A stretch of 64,000 nucleotides of DNA from Ischnura elegans. Lineage: Eukaryota > Arthropoda > Insecta > Odonata > Coenagrionidae. The stretch is taken from positions 85,385,907-85,449,906 of the forward strand of contig NC_060249.1 in assembly GCF_921293095.1 (NCBI RefSeq), in the 5' to 3' direction. Below the pieces are notes generated by a model, which had not been told where the DNA came from, made no database searches, and saw nothing but the letters and a program-made list of their open reading frames with translations. Positions 12,930-24,379 of the stretch are shown piece by piece. Numbering within the stretch: the first letter of the stretch is position 1; the number at the start of each line of letters is the position of its first letter. The position numbers were made by a program, and so were the translations under genes.

Positions 12930-14560
12930 CTGTTGACATGGCACGAGGACTATCAAATATCTCGACGTATATATGCGTTGGGGTATCGACGCCCTTGACG
13001 TCGAGTGCATGTCTCACTCTCGAATGTCACCCAGCGTCAACACACCCAACGCCGCCATTTGGAGCGCCCCATCCTGCCACGCAGCCTATATACACACGTA
13101 TACATCTCCCTGTGCCCCTCACTGAAAGGCTGCGATCCTCACACAAGCGCACACACTCCAGCGAGACTGTCCTGTGAGTACGGAATAAGGGCGGTCGTGG
13201 TTGTGTTGGTGGCCGTAGGAAGTGGAGGGGGTGGGGGAGTGGTGGCTTAGTAGTTCGCCACATACTCACCAGATGGGAGGAAGGGAGGAACAGCACTCTT
13301 GTTTACCGCGCGTTTGCGGAAAGCACAGACGCTGTCCAACGCATTAGCGAATTTCTGTTTTCCATAGCCGCGGGCGCGCGTAAACTTTCCAACTCCCTTC
13401 TCATCCTCCTCTCGCACTGTTGTCTGTTGTCCCTCCTCCACTATCCCTTTACATCATAGTGCAATCCCTCCTATGACCCCCCCTCTGTGATTCACATAGC
13501 CGCTGCAAGGTTTGCTATTTAATTTTTTTCTCATTTTCGTTTCTTTCTTTCTTCCCAACTAGGCAGCCGTCCAATAGTTTCTGTCCGTACCGCTCCTCCC
13601 CCTTCTGTGGTTCCATTGTTGGGATTCCGCCACCGGGCGTGTGCACTGGGGGTATGCTGGAGTAGGGGGTGTCCCCTTCCTCTCCTCGTTTCCCAACCCC
13701 ACGATCGTATTCCCCGCAGCCCTCTCCTCTCCCTCTCAACACGATTCGCCAAACCGCGTTCGTTTGTTTCCTCTCGCCATGGGAACCAGGGACCTCACTC
13801 GATTTGGACGGCATCCGATGCAGCGGATTGTGCATGGATGGGCTGAATTAACCGGTTATATGACTTGGTTTCATGGGTCAATTATCCGGGCCATTTTTTT
13901 GTGAACGAAATATTAAAACTGAAATGATATAATTAATATGAGCTGTTTACTGATGGGGATGGCAGAGCTGTGATAAAAACTCTCCCTTAATAATTTTCGT
14001 GCGATAGGTTGAAAATGAATTTTAGACGCTTTCGCTGAACAACGTTTCTTCATTTTCATTGGCCCATCTTCAGGATTAAATGCAGTGCGTTAGATCCCCA
14101 TTCCAGACGTGTCTTCCCTTGCATTTTCATCGCTAACTGGCTTAAGATTCAAACATCTTGTTTTCCTTACGAACACGTAAATGTGATTTTTTTAAGGAAT
14201 ACAGCGAACTCCCAAAATAGACGCCTATTAATTTTTCTTATTTTATCTAAAAAATAAATTAAATTCTTCTTGGCTGTGCTTATTCATTTCCTAATTTTTA
14301 GGTTTCATTATGTGTTCATAAAATTACTATATTAACAATAATTTTTCTAAATATATTAGTTCAGTAAGGAATTTAACCTTGATTAGCACCTCTTCATAGG
14401 ACGTTACAAAAATATGTTCGTTAAAAACTACAAATTTCAGATTTTTGACCGCAATTTTGACAATGTTTAATCTTCAGGTATCTTTAACAGCATATGTAAA
14501 AACATTTTGGATGAAACATCCTTTTGTAGCCAAAGTTAACATTCTCATTTTTGAAGTTCG
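12930..14560. other. GC-rich patch (13,040-13,850) in otherwise gene-free DNA
   Basis: The composition rises sharply between 13,040 and 13,850, with many CpGs. Overlapping open frames on both strands reflect this and show no known domain. On the minus strand, an ATG at 13441 opens 57 codons ending in phase 1 at a donor (CATCTG followed by GTGAGTATG, exon end 13270), a structure similar to the candidate at 1176-1284. Near 14040-14085, GAAGATGGGCCAATG-like sequence on the minus strand resembles the tail of a retroelement. Nothing here is firmly a gene. Confidence 0.25.
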
Positions 14561-14572
14561 TTATGGTATGGT

Positions 14573-14876
14573 AAAGTATTTGAAGGAGGCGACCGACATC
14601 TGAGGTCATTTGCGCCATGAGGGAAGGGTAGGTAAGGAAGGGTGGAGAGAACTGACGTCGGCATTAGCCTGCTCTTAACGAAAGGCGCCAAGGGGGCCAT
14701 GGCTTAATGCCCCATCCGACGGACGTAGTGTTGTCCTTGAAATGTCCTCCACACAACATTCAAGCAGGGATCGGACAGTGTCTAAAAATTCTTTGCCACC
14801 GCCGGGATTCGAATGCGAGCCCACGGGGTGGGAAGCCAAAACTCTAGCCACCACACCAACCCGATCCCTCCAGTTC
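14573..14876 (-). mobile_element. tRNA-derived SINE
   Basis: Read on the minus strand, the head has an A-box-like TGGTGTGGTGGCTAGAG and a B-box CATTCGAATCCCGG (plus-strand 14804-14816), spaced as in a tRNA-derived pol III promoter. The body contains GGCGCAAATGACCTCAG near its 3' end. No protein is encoded. Boundaries are approximate because I could not find target duplications. Confidence 0.6.
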
Positions 14877-17520
14877 GTTATGTCAGTTTATTTTACCATT
14901 ATGTCCTGAATGCGGAAGTAAACTTTTTAAAAATTTTATTGACACCATGGGTGAAATTCCCTATGAAAAATCAATTGGATCCGAATCCGAAACTTGGGAT
15001 CCGAACACGTGTTTCTCAACAGCTGGTTAAGTAATTCAGGTATGCTACCAGGTGCACCATTGCCTAACAATTGTCGACCAGTTATGCTACCAGAAGTTAC
15101 ACCGGTGTAGTAAACGGTTGCATACCTGGCACCAATTGGGATATCCAGATTCAAATTTCGCTTGAGCCAAATGATTTTTTTTTTCTTGACGAATTTCAGC
15201 ATTGATTAGAATGACTTTGCACCTGTGCACGTGACTTTGCATAAATTTACCTCACCTTTTCGGTACAAAACCGACCTAAAAATAACCTTCACAGTTTTAA
15301 TTAGAATTTAATTGATGTAAGCACTTGAAAGATATTAGCTTAACGTGACAGCTCCAACACTTAAGACTTAATTCAATATTTTCGGTAACGTAGAATGGAT
15401 TCCACTCTGGCTGATGCACTACAGGGTATTACACCCAAAAAGAAAGGCGCAGTGGATAACCACCAATTAAGCTTGTGTTTATGCATAAAATAAAATGTTC
15501 CGTTAATTACAAGTCTAAGGTATCGACGAAGCAATTTGATTACTTTGATGAAAATTACTCATTTTTCACTTCCCATAGTTACAATATCTTGGAACATAAT
15601 ATTATATTTTTTGCTTTTTGCTTCATTCTTTACAGGTCTTAAAACTTTCAAGTGACAGTAAAAGCGATCTCGCTTTAGCCATGGAATACAACAAAAGACT
15701 GAGCTGTCTGCTAAATCTTTGTCTTACCAGCTGAGCTATTAAGATTCAACAACTTGTATTTTTACTATCATCTGGTACCGAGCAATTTTTATTCTAGCCA
15801 TTTATTGAGAGTTGAGCAAGCCAAGTGAAATGCTAATAGAAAATAACCAATCAGTGTGAAGTAAATTCGGCTTTATGGCCCCAATGTTGTGTCCTGTTTG
15901 TCAAAGTAGCCAAAATAGCCGTATTAGAAGTGCTGGTATTTCAAATGTTTTCACATTTTTGCAATAAACCACACAATTCAGCTTACCTGGTATCATGCTT
16001 GCTTTATTCTGATCATGCTACAACCTGAATTTCACAATGGGGCATATGCTTCTTTTATTTCCATTAAATTAGATGTTATCGAAGAAATAGTTCACATGAC
16101 AATGGTTTTCATTCGCTAGTAACGGTTATAATGATTTCCCAGCTTTCATATGATACTGATTCCTTTTGAAGCACAAAATTTGTCCATCTAACTATTTACC
16201 CTTAAATCTTCTCATTTCCCATTTCGGAGAGATCATTTCGAAATATTTCCAACGCTACTTATATTGCAACATAATTCCCACAGCTGGGGACAACCATAGG
16301 TATCTTCTTGGTGAGTCGTGGGTAGTAGACTGGCACTGAACTAGCAAAGAGCTGCTCCTCTCGATGGTGTTTTCTTAAGTATTGACATTATGCATAAATA
16401 TGTCTACACTGTGCATTGTAGCGCTGCGACTTCCAAGAGTAGCAAAATTATCATTGAATGGTCAAAAAACCTAATATAAAAAGTAACCTTTGAACCTAAA
16501 ACCCCAAAATGAGAAATAGACAATGACTAATGCATATTTTCAAAAAATATGACTATAGTAAAACCTTTATACAACGAATTTTTCGGAACAGGAAAAATAA
16601 TGACTTCCCTATTGGGGGTTTCGATTAGTGCTGTCGCGAGACTCGAAACGAGACCAATTTTTGACGAGACTAGACAAAGCACTTCCACGAGACTCTAGAA
16701 AGTCTCGAAATATTATTTGGTATTTGGTATAGCTTTATCCTTATAACTATGTCCTTCATGTAAGACATAGTAAATTTTACGTTTTTCTTATCTATTAAAT
16801 TTGAAATTTAATTCAAGAAGAACTTATCGATATTTTATCTTACTGTAAAAAAGAATTTTTGCCGAAACATCAATCTCTGAATGCATGAGCGTGACTTCTG
16901 GAGCCAAGTAATAGTTAGCATAGCCAATGATATTCTTAAAGGCAATAGGAGGGTCCTTGGCTACCTTTCCTGGTTTCCTGTGATAATAACCTTGGAAAAT
17001 TTATGCGAACTATTTTCTAAAGTGGTAATTCTCATTGCATACTTCTTCAACAAAAATATCTTCGATTATACTCGCTTATGTGTGTAAAGTATCGCCCAGG
17101 GCCCCTTTAAATCCTCTTTATAGCTTGTATAGGTATTAGGAGAAAATGATGGTGCCATTTCGAATTGCACAGATCACCTCCTCGGATAGGCGAATGATAA
17201 TTGAAATAACAACGTACCTCTTCCTGTATTATACCGATATCTTCCGATGTTAGTGAGGATATTTAGCATAATGTTGCTCAATTGTGTTGAGGATGTTCCT
17301 ATAAAAAGGATAATACAATTAGCTTTTCTTTGACTTTGATTTCTTTCATTTGCTATTATTGTGCAAACCAAAAATTCATTTAATCAAAAAGTCCATCTCG
17401 TGATCATCTGACCGGCATTTATTCATCTTCCACTCCTTCTAACTCCATCATATTTTCTCCAGAAATACCTGTTAGCGGCAGGTAATCTTATATCAGCATC
17501 ATGCAGTCCATTCTATTGGC
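14877..17520. other. Gene-free stretch with possible SINE fragments
   Basis: At 15697-15725 the minus strand reads TAGCTCAGCTGGTAAGAC, an A-box like a real tRNA, but the matching B-box is missing, so this is at most a decayed SINE head. Around 15010-15150 repeated GTATGCTACCAG and GGTGCACCA words suggest another worn element. Otherwise nothing is recognisable. Confidence 0.35.
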
Positions 17521-17524
17521 TTAG

Positions 17525-17680
17525 TTCTTTGGTTTAAATGGCCATAGCACTCGCCTGGAAATCGAGAGAGCATGGATCCCGAATGACGACTATACCGGCG
17601 TGCCCGTAGTGGAACTAAATGAAAAGCCGGAAAATCTCCTGTTTCATGTAGCGCCGTCTTTTAGCTCGCATGGTTAATTA
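17525..17680 (+). mobile_element. Probable tRNA-derived SINE fragment
   Basis: The segment reads TTTAAATGGCCATAGCACTC, then CGCCTGGAAATCGAGAGAGC and GGATCCCGAATGACG. This has the order and spacing of the A-box, anticodon arm and B-box of a tRNA-Ser-like head, but both boxes are mutated. It is followed by a unique tail with GTAGTGGAACTAAATG. It is too degenerate to be a tRNA gene. Confidence 0.4.
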
Positions 17681-18074
17681 AAGGGACGAAATTTAGAGGT
17701 AAAATCTCTACTGTCGTTTTCCAAAAAGATTGCTATTTGGAGACAATGCATTTGTGCCCCTGTTTTTAATTTTGCTCATTATCATGATGTTATAAATCTT
17801 TCGCCTCCTTCAATCTTCTTTCGTCTTATTTGGGTGGACCAGAGGTTGGGCCGAAAAAAATTGGGTGGGCCCGGGCCCACCCTGGCCCACCCCTGGCGCC
17901 GCCGCTGCATCTTGGAATCCATCTCTCTTCTGCCTTCCTGAAAGCCTGCCTTCCTGGAGTAATTCGAGATCGCGATTATCTCTACTCTATCCCAAGCAAC
18001 ACACGGACGCTGAATGGCTTGCAGGATGTTCCACTGCAGTGACTCGATATCTTCTATGTTACCTAATCTAGTTA

Positions 18075-18381
18075 CATGAGCGTACCCAGAGGGGGCAGCT
18101 GCCCCCCCCCCCCTAGCAGCAAAAGTAAATGTACTTACTTCAAAACAAAAAATTTGATCAAATTTTCTCTAAATCCAAGAAAATTGTTATAAATATTAAG
18201 TATAAAACATGTGCTTACAAAAATAATATAAAAATATTTTATTTTTGAGCAAACAATTTTTTTAAATGATAAAGCACTGTTATAATTTTCTTGACACTTT
18301 AATTTCCTTAACCTTATCTGTGTAACAATTTGAGCCTCCATGGCTTGCCCCCCTCTAGTTTTGATTCTGGGTACTCCCTTG
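18075..18381. mobile_element. hAT-like MITE, family C, with perfect 8-bp target duplication
   Basis: The 307-bp element begins CATGAGCGTACCCAGA and ends TCTGGGTACTCCCTTG. It is flanked by identical octamers TCTAGTTA (18067-18074 and 18382-18389). The subterminal region carries the run-rich GGGGGCAGCTGCCCCCC. The interior is AT-rich and non-coding, and shares GCACTGTTATAATTTTCTT-like sequence with the element at 22331-22873. Confidence 0.9.
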
Positions 18382-18389
18382 TCTAGTTA

Positions 18390-19638
18390 AAAGGTATTTA
18401 ACAACTTACCTTCTCTATGCCTTCTTGACGACAGAAACAACTCCGTGATCGAGTGATTGCACTTCACTGGAGCAATTAGAGAGAAAATGAATGACTTTTC
18501 ACGTACCTTAGTTACGAATTCGATGTTTAGCTGCGCAACCGTGAAGGAAAATAAGATTTTTTCGCGATCTCGAGCAAATGAACCAATGGCAGGTTAGCAG
18601 ACTACTACTTTCATCAAAGATTAGATGGAGATAGAAATATTTGGATAGAGTGGAGAAGTTACTCCACGTTTTCCTCTGGCATGGGGACATAAAATACAAA
18701 AATTGGTGCTCATTGGTTGAATACCTACCATTTAAGTTTGGAATACATCATCCTCCTAAGTCTTACGATAACCTTCCACCTGCCTCTCTCGAAATAAAAT
18801 ACGATACCAAAAGGTAATGTGAAACTAATTTAGAAGATAACACGTTGCTCTACATCCCTGACTCCCGGGAATGTAACCCAATATGGAAAAGTAATCTGAG
18901 ACGTTTTTCGGAGAGAAATATTAGCGACATTCGATCCATCTAAAGGCACTGCGAATGTAAACCAATACGGCAAGTAATCTGACACAGTTCATTAAGGGGA
19001 AATTGAGCTCCATCCTAACCACCTGCACCTCCGCAAACGCATTTGATTATTATAATGGACGTTGAAAAATTGTCAAGCGAAAATGTAAGCGGAATGGGGA
19101 CAAGGAACAATCGCGATTTCAACCGTCGTTGAACCGTTCAACAAACTTCAACACTGAAATTTTATTTGTAACAGTGCTTCGTGTTATGTAAGGACAGAAT
19201 AAAGGAAAGCTGGTTTCGCCCAAGGGTTGCTCAATGGGAAATTATTGAAATTAAATTTTTTTTAAATCTACTCCGAGGATTTTCTGTGGAATCAGGATTT
19301 TACGACTTGTGAATCGCATCAGTGGTTCAGAGCGCCGCCCTAATTTTTCAAGAGCTCCTGCTCGGAGCGGAATGAAAGTCGAAGAGAAGCATTACACGAA
19401 GCCACGCAAAGCAGAGCTTTGACTTCCTTTGCATGTTTCTTATGGAGGGAACCGTCAGAGTTGACTATGGCCTTGATGACTAGGCTGCATGACAATCAAG
19501 GATAGGAAGAGTAAAAAATGAAAGTGCACCAGACATATTGGGAGTAGAGCATAGTATATAATAGATGCCATGATGAACAAGCACTTCATCTCGTAAAGGC
19601 ATGCGAAGACATTGGACTAGGATAGACTCCTGAGGAAG
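18390..19638. other. Gene-free AT-rich stretch
   Basis: No coding exon, RNA gene or bounded repeat is visible on either strand. Confidence 0.35.
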
Positions 19639-19911
19639 ATAGAGCGTAGCCCAGGGGGGAGATTCGGGGGACCCAAACCCACTCCTCCCCCACCCCCTAA
19701 AATTAAATATATAATTACTTTGCTTCATAAAATATAACAAAATATTGAAAAATCGTGAATTTACAAAATAATTCTTTGACAAATGAATTTTTTTCGATTA
19801 TGAAAGGTGTTAAAATTAATTTAAAACCCTCTAATTAATACCCTGTTTTTCAAAAATTTCCCCCTGGTTTTGGATCCCCTCCCTCGAATATAATTCCTGG
19901 CGACTCCATTG
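19639..19911 (-). mobile_element. hAT-like MITE, family B, reverse orientation
   Basis: Read on the minus strand it starts AATGGAGTCGCCAGGAATT and contains GGATCCAAAACCAGGGGG, an AT-rich core, and GCTACGCTCT at the far end. This is the same design as 30871-31114 and 35970-36221. I could not find a clean target duplication, so the ends are approximate. Confidence 0.7.
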
Positions 19912-20399
19912 CTTGAACCAAAGTTTTTTTTTGCCATTATAAAATTCTAAGCTTTCATTAGTAGATTTATTTTCAACATCCTCATTGTAAATAGACTATA
20001 TAATAATTAAAATATCTAAGACAGAAGATATAAGAGAACCCAATGATTTTTGGAAGGGTTATTTTAAAATGTTATTCTAGAGATTTTTTTTAGATTTCTG
20101 TATAGTTTCAAGGAAAAAAGTCACCAAATATATAACAGAACCATAATAGATTATTAATGAATATCATGATCTGTGAAATTCTCAAAATTCATTGTATTTT
20201 TTCCAACAAATTTTTTTATCCCTATTTGTATAAGGTAAGGTGGGGTAAGTGCGACCCCTAAATATAGCATGTATGAATTTTAAATAGCTTAGGAAAATTT
20301 TCTAGGCTTGCTAAAAACAAGAGATTCAATTTATAGTATATATGTGAATCACCGAAAAAGATAATTAGGTAGATTAAAAATCCTCTCTCTGACCTTGAG

Positions 20400-20660
20400 C
20401 CGAGGCTTATACGACGCAGGCTGCTAGCGGGTAGCTGAGTACCCTGCTGGCTGGTAGCGCTTGGCTTAAATAAGGATTATTAATACCTTATCAAATGAAG
20501 AAAACTTTCCGACCTTAGCCAATTTTAATAAGTGATTATTAAAACATGTTTCCCTGAACTCTGCGCCTCATGCATGCATTGGTAACCTCAGACGATGTAT
20601 AACTCCTATCTTCTCGTATAGAAACTAGGTCCTTGTGACGTCACGTGGAGTGGCATCGCA
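20400..20660 (+). repeat. Dispersed repeat E, copy 1
   Basis: From the TACCCTGCTGGCTGGTAGCG region to GTCACGTGGAGTGGCATCGC the sequence closely matches 60520-60785. Shared landmarks are AAATAAGGATTATTAATACC and CTCATGCATGCATTG. Non-coding. It is either an independent interspersed repeat or part of the surrounding transposon family. Confidence 0.75.
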
Positions 20661-21022
20661 TGGGCGCCAATCTGGCCCTTTTCAAATGAGGATAAAAATG
20701 GACCATTGCCATTCGTCTAAACCGGTATTTCCAAAACGAAATAATTTGTATATTATGAATACACTAATGGTGGGTAACGAATTGCAATCAATGCCTTTCA
20801 TTTTCTTTGATGAAGGAAACTACCCTATTACTGTTAAATGTGTTTTTTAATAATAGTAACAGTATTCGGCTGCTACTCATTAATTCAAAGGTGTATTAAA
20901 AATAGCTAGTGTGCATTAAAGCTGAATAAATAATAATAAAAATAGTATAAATCTTGCACATGACAACAAATCTGAATACAAACTAGATTTTAATGAGCAA
21001 AGAATTGCTTCTCTAATGTAAC

Positions 21023-21605
21023 TTACGTTATTAATATAAAAAAGCTTAATGAATAAAAACTCATGGTCTTCCACCAATTGAACATTGAATATTTATTTGT
21101 GTATTTTAAGTTGTACCCCGAGAAAGATAGACAAATCGTTAACTTTCCTCGACAGCCGACAGAGGGCTTGGGTAATATTTTTACAACATGTTCCCAAGGT
21201 ATTTTGCTGGAATCTTCATTCTGTAGATAGGTGAAACTTCTTTCAGTACCAAAACAAAAAGAAAAGAAAGCAAACCACGGGATCATCTGATTATCATATA
21301 TGTCCAGAATTTTCCCTACATAGTGAGCAACTGACTTTTTGCTGCTGAATGTAGCCAGAATCCAATCTCCACTTTGAATGTTAGTCACCAAATTTGTTAA
21401 GCTTTTTGGACTCATGCTATTTTGTTTCAGGCATTAATACCATGTCATATACATCCTCCTCGCCAGAAGATATGATATACAATGCCCTATCATAATCAAT
21501 CAACAAACTATAGCTATCTTTATCTAATAAATCTTCAAAATAAAAGTTGATGTGAGGGGGAGAAATAAAAGACCTAGTTTTATACTGCTCGGTGCTTTGC
21601 AACAT
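21023..21605 (-). pseudogene. Transposase C-terminal remnant (two frames)
   Basis: The first frame (21605-21417, 62 codons) is acidic near its end (SSGEEDVYD). It stops one base before the second frame (21415-21023, 130 codons), which begins with a short linker and the segment SGDWILATFSSKKSVAHYVG. Its middle has WEHVVKILPKPS, and the frame decays after SFSGYNL. The pattern 'GDWxLxxFxxKK-xxHYVGxI...ILPxP' is one I associate with tails of jerky/tigger-like transposases found in insects. That is a recollection of the family, not a database match. The split frame suggests a dead copy. Confidence 0.45.
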
Positions 21606-21744
21606 TTATACAGGAAAGTTAATGCAAGAACTGCCAGACAGAAACTAAAAGTTTAACGCAAGATCTGCTAGATAGAAACTAAAATTTAATCCATACTACA
21701 ACCTTGTAAATGGGGTAAGTGCGACAGGGGGTCGCACTTACCCC

Positions 21745-22330
21745 AGGCAACGGGGTCGCACTTGCCCCGGAAGGTAGGAATGAATGGTTATGACAGGGAA
21801 AGTGCGACCCCCCATCTAAACTAAATATAATGACCAGAGTTCCAAAATTTAAAGTAAAGCAAGAAAGACCAATCCATGAAGAAGAGAAAACAAGATAAAG
21901 TTCTTATCTAACACCTCTGATGTGTTGATTCTGAGGGAACTGCAGTGTAGCCTCTCCTTACAACCAACTAAGACTACGAGATGAACGGACGGGTATATTT
22001 CCTAAGCATTTGGAACGAGAACTTAAGGGATAAGTATTACAAAGTCGTTGGCTCTGGATCCATTACAATGCATGGAATATGTTGCACAACCGCCACCTGC
22101 TTCGAGAACGGAAATACGATCTTCCTTAAGGGAGGTCACACCTACATGATTGAGATGCTTCACAAAATCAAAACTTAACATGAAGTTTAAAACATGGCAA
22201 GTAAAGTTAAAATTGTGAACAAACTTTTAAAGCCCCAATATGACTCTGGGTGACTGCTCTTCCTCAACAAGACAACCTCAAAGTAGGGCTCATGCATTAG
22301 GGAATTTACCTGCAAAAATTACACTCAGCT
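21745..22330. other. Gene-free stretch between mobile elements
   Basis: It contains extra copies of the GGGGTCGCACTTGCCCC-type motif up to 21817. A 65-codon plus-strand open frame at 21981-22178 has no recognisable family and no splice context. Confidence 0.35.
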
Positions 22331-22873
22331 CATGGGCATACCCAGCGAGGGGGAGGGGGAGGGGCAGCTGCCCCCTACAGAATTAGAAATCATAAAAGTC
22401 TTTAAGCAAAATCAGTACTCAGTTGAAAAAAAAGTATTCAAATTTTTTTTAAACCCACGACAAATGATATGTATTAGTAAAGCATATGTAACTAAAATAA
22501 AACTATTTTTTCAAGGAAATAATCTCATAAACTAATAAAGCGCTGTTATAATTTTCTTAGGTGGTTGGTTTTATTCACCTTTTCCATGCTAAAATGTCAC
22601 AACTTGGCTTTCCCCCCTCCTAGACCATGGCTTGCCCCCCCTAGCATAGGCAGCTCTAGGGGTGAGGGGGGGCATGTGCCCCCCCCCCCAGACCCGTAAA
22701 AAATATGTAAGGTTTTTCATACGGTCCCATTATCATTGCTTTCGCTTTGTATTACGAGGTATCCTTGTGCCCCCCCAGAACAAAATCCTGGATACGGCCT
22801 TGCATGTGCCCCCTCCAGAAAGAAATCCTGAATCCACCCCTGCCCCCTAGTTATGATACTGGGTACGCCCTTG
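22331..22873. mobile_element. hAT-like MITE, family C, carrying a nested MITE
   Basis: The outer ends CATGGGCATACCCAGCG and CTGGGTACGCCCTTG are inverted and match the element at 18075-18381. Perfect octamers ACTCAGCT flank it (22323-22330 and 22874-22881). Subtracting the inner 198-bp element and its 8-bp duplicate leaves about 337 bp, close to the family length. Confidence 0.88.
22645..22842. mobile_element. MITE nested inside the family C element
   Basis: A 198-bp insertion begins CATAGGCAGCTCTAGGGGTG and ends AATCCTGAATCCACCCCTG. It is flanked by the perfect octamer CCCCCTAG (22637-22644 and 22843-22850). The ends are G-rich/C-rich inverted repeats typical of these short hAT-like elements. 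Because it sits inside 22331-22873 and both duplications are exact, it inserted later. Confidence 0.8.
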
Positions 22874-23169
22874 ACTCAGCTTTCTCTTGCTATTATCTGG
22901 GCCACCATTCCTTTCTTTGGTACATGGATGGTGCTGCTGCATGAGGGTAGCTCATGATGTTTGGTCCTTATATTATGAACAGGTCTGGTACAATGATGAT
23001 CCCCCACATTAATTGACCATGTGATTTAATTCTACATCCTCAACCTAAAAATTGTTGACAATGATTGGTTAGCAAAATGTATGGCTGTCAAAAATTTAAT
23101 GATTGGAGGCGTGTTACATTATTAAAATTATGTATCATCATTCTGAGCTTTAAAAATGAGCGTGATGTC

Positions 23170-23860
23170 AAAATCACTTATTTTGACTTATGGCCATTTT
23201 ATAATTCAAGTATTCTACTGGTTTAGATAGATTTAAATGGATAATTTTACAGATTACCCCAGACTGTCTCACAATCCAACTTGGACTTCCCTTAAGCCTT
23301 AATGAAAGGGAGTAAGCCTTAAAATAAGGCTTACTTACTTTCATTCTATCTAAAGATCCTTTCCCTTCCTTCCTCTTCTTCATTTAACCAACATTCTCTC
23401 TACCCTCTAACACCGTTTTTAACACCCCCTTTCAACTCAGTACTCCCTCCATCCAAACCTTCTGTCTCCTCCTCATAACATATAGAAGCTGCCTCTCATC
23501 ACCGACCATGTCCAGCACTTCTTTTTTCCTCTTCCTTTCCATCCACTTCACCATCTCCATTCTTCTCTTCACCTACATCATAAATGCCTCCAGTCTTTTC
23601 TCATCCTCCTTCATAAGTGTCCATGTTTCTGTACCATAAAGTACTTCCTGCACTCCAGACCAGACTCTACATGAGCGTTTTTCTTAAACTCTTACATAGG
23701 TAACAATCTTCTTATCAGCTATTTATCATATATAAACGCCTCCTTTGCAAATGCAGTACCCTTCCTGACGTCCTGACTGCTTAGTCCATTTCCCTCTATT
23801 ACGCCCCGCAAATAGTTGAACTGTTACATCTGCTCAAGTTTCTGAATGTCCATTTACCAA
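23170..23860 (-). pseudogene. LINE reverse-transcriptase C-terminal remnant
   Basis: Translated on the minus strand, the segment reads through QFNYLRGVIEGNGLSSQDV, then AFAKEAF, then VLYGTETWTLMKEDEKRLEA, MVKWMERKRKKEVLDMVGDE, and YVMRRRQKVW. This order ('FxYLGxxI...AKxAF...VLYGxExWTL...RxEAFEMW...R...EVLxxVGxER...IxRRQxxW') is the thumb/C-terminal region of non-LTR retrotransposon polymerases, of the RTE/craniofacial-like class common in arthropods. At least three in-frame stops (for example just after EAFMM) show that it is dead. It lies immediately downstream of the UGT gene in the same orientation. Confidence 0.8.
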
Positions 23861-23899
23861 ACAATAAAAACATTAATATGTATCACTATGTTTTAAAAA

Positions 23900-23905
23900 T
23901 TTATT
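23900..23905 (-). promoter_or_regulatory. Candidate polyadenylation signal of the UGT gene
   Basis: The plus-strand TTTATT is AATAAA on the minus strand, about 185 bases beyond the UGT stop codon. It is the nearest canonical hexamer I found and would give a short 3' untranslated region. Confidence 0.45.
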
Positions 23906-24090
23906 GTATGAACAGGCAACCAAACAAATTTGAGCATAGGTACACAAGATCTTGTATGATATCAATGCATTATAATTTATACAGTGACAAGTCCCTTATT
24001 ATGATAAATCATATTCAGTCTTAAAATTCAGATAATTTAATAATCATCTGCTATACTGAGGAACATTTAATGAATTCTGCTCCTCAGTTT

Positions 24091-24379
24091 TCAACCTTTT
24101 TTAACTTTTTTTGTTTTCCTTTTGCTCTGGAATAAACATCGCTTAATATTACCGAGTATATTAATTATTAGCATCAATAATGCCACAATCAATCCAAACA
24201 TAACCAGGAACACATCAATGTGATACAATTGGAACCAAGACAGTTCTGAAGCAGTTGGACGTAAATGAGGTGCACCTTGATGTCTTATTACATATTCAAT
24301 GTAATAAACTCCCAGTTCCACTGGATCCCAGAACTTATCCTTCAGGATTCTAGACCTCTTCCTCATTGCAATCTGAAAT
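24091..24379 (-). CDS. UGT: UGT exon 4: membrane anchor and tail
   Basis: Residues 431-525. The acceptor is TTAATTTTCAG. The exon contains the conserved VYYIEYVIRHQGAPHLRP block, a WFQLYHIDV motif leading into the transmembrane helix, and a basic tail ending KKVKKG. The stop codon occupies 24091-24093. The upstream intron (26284-24380) holds a 116-bp-arm hairpin, a hAT-like MITE and a SINE. Confidence 0.92.

Larger units (their letters stand above)
20238..21744 (-). mobile_element. Decayed DNA transposon, probably pogo/jerky-like
   Basis: The left end carries GGGGTAAGTGCGACCCC (20242-20258) and the right end its inverse, GGGGTCGCACTTACCCC (21728-21744). Further forward and reverse copies of this motif lie at 21714-21726, 21753-21770 and 21800-21817. 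Between the ends are two minus-strand open frames that resemble the C-terminal tail of pogo/jerky-type transposase proteins. A dispersed 260-bp repeat (20400-20660) lies inside. No DDE catalytic core was found, so the element is a non-autonomous remnant. Confidence 0.55.
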
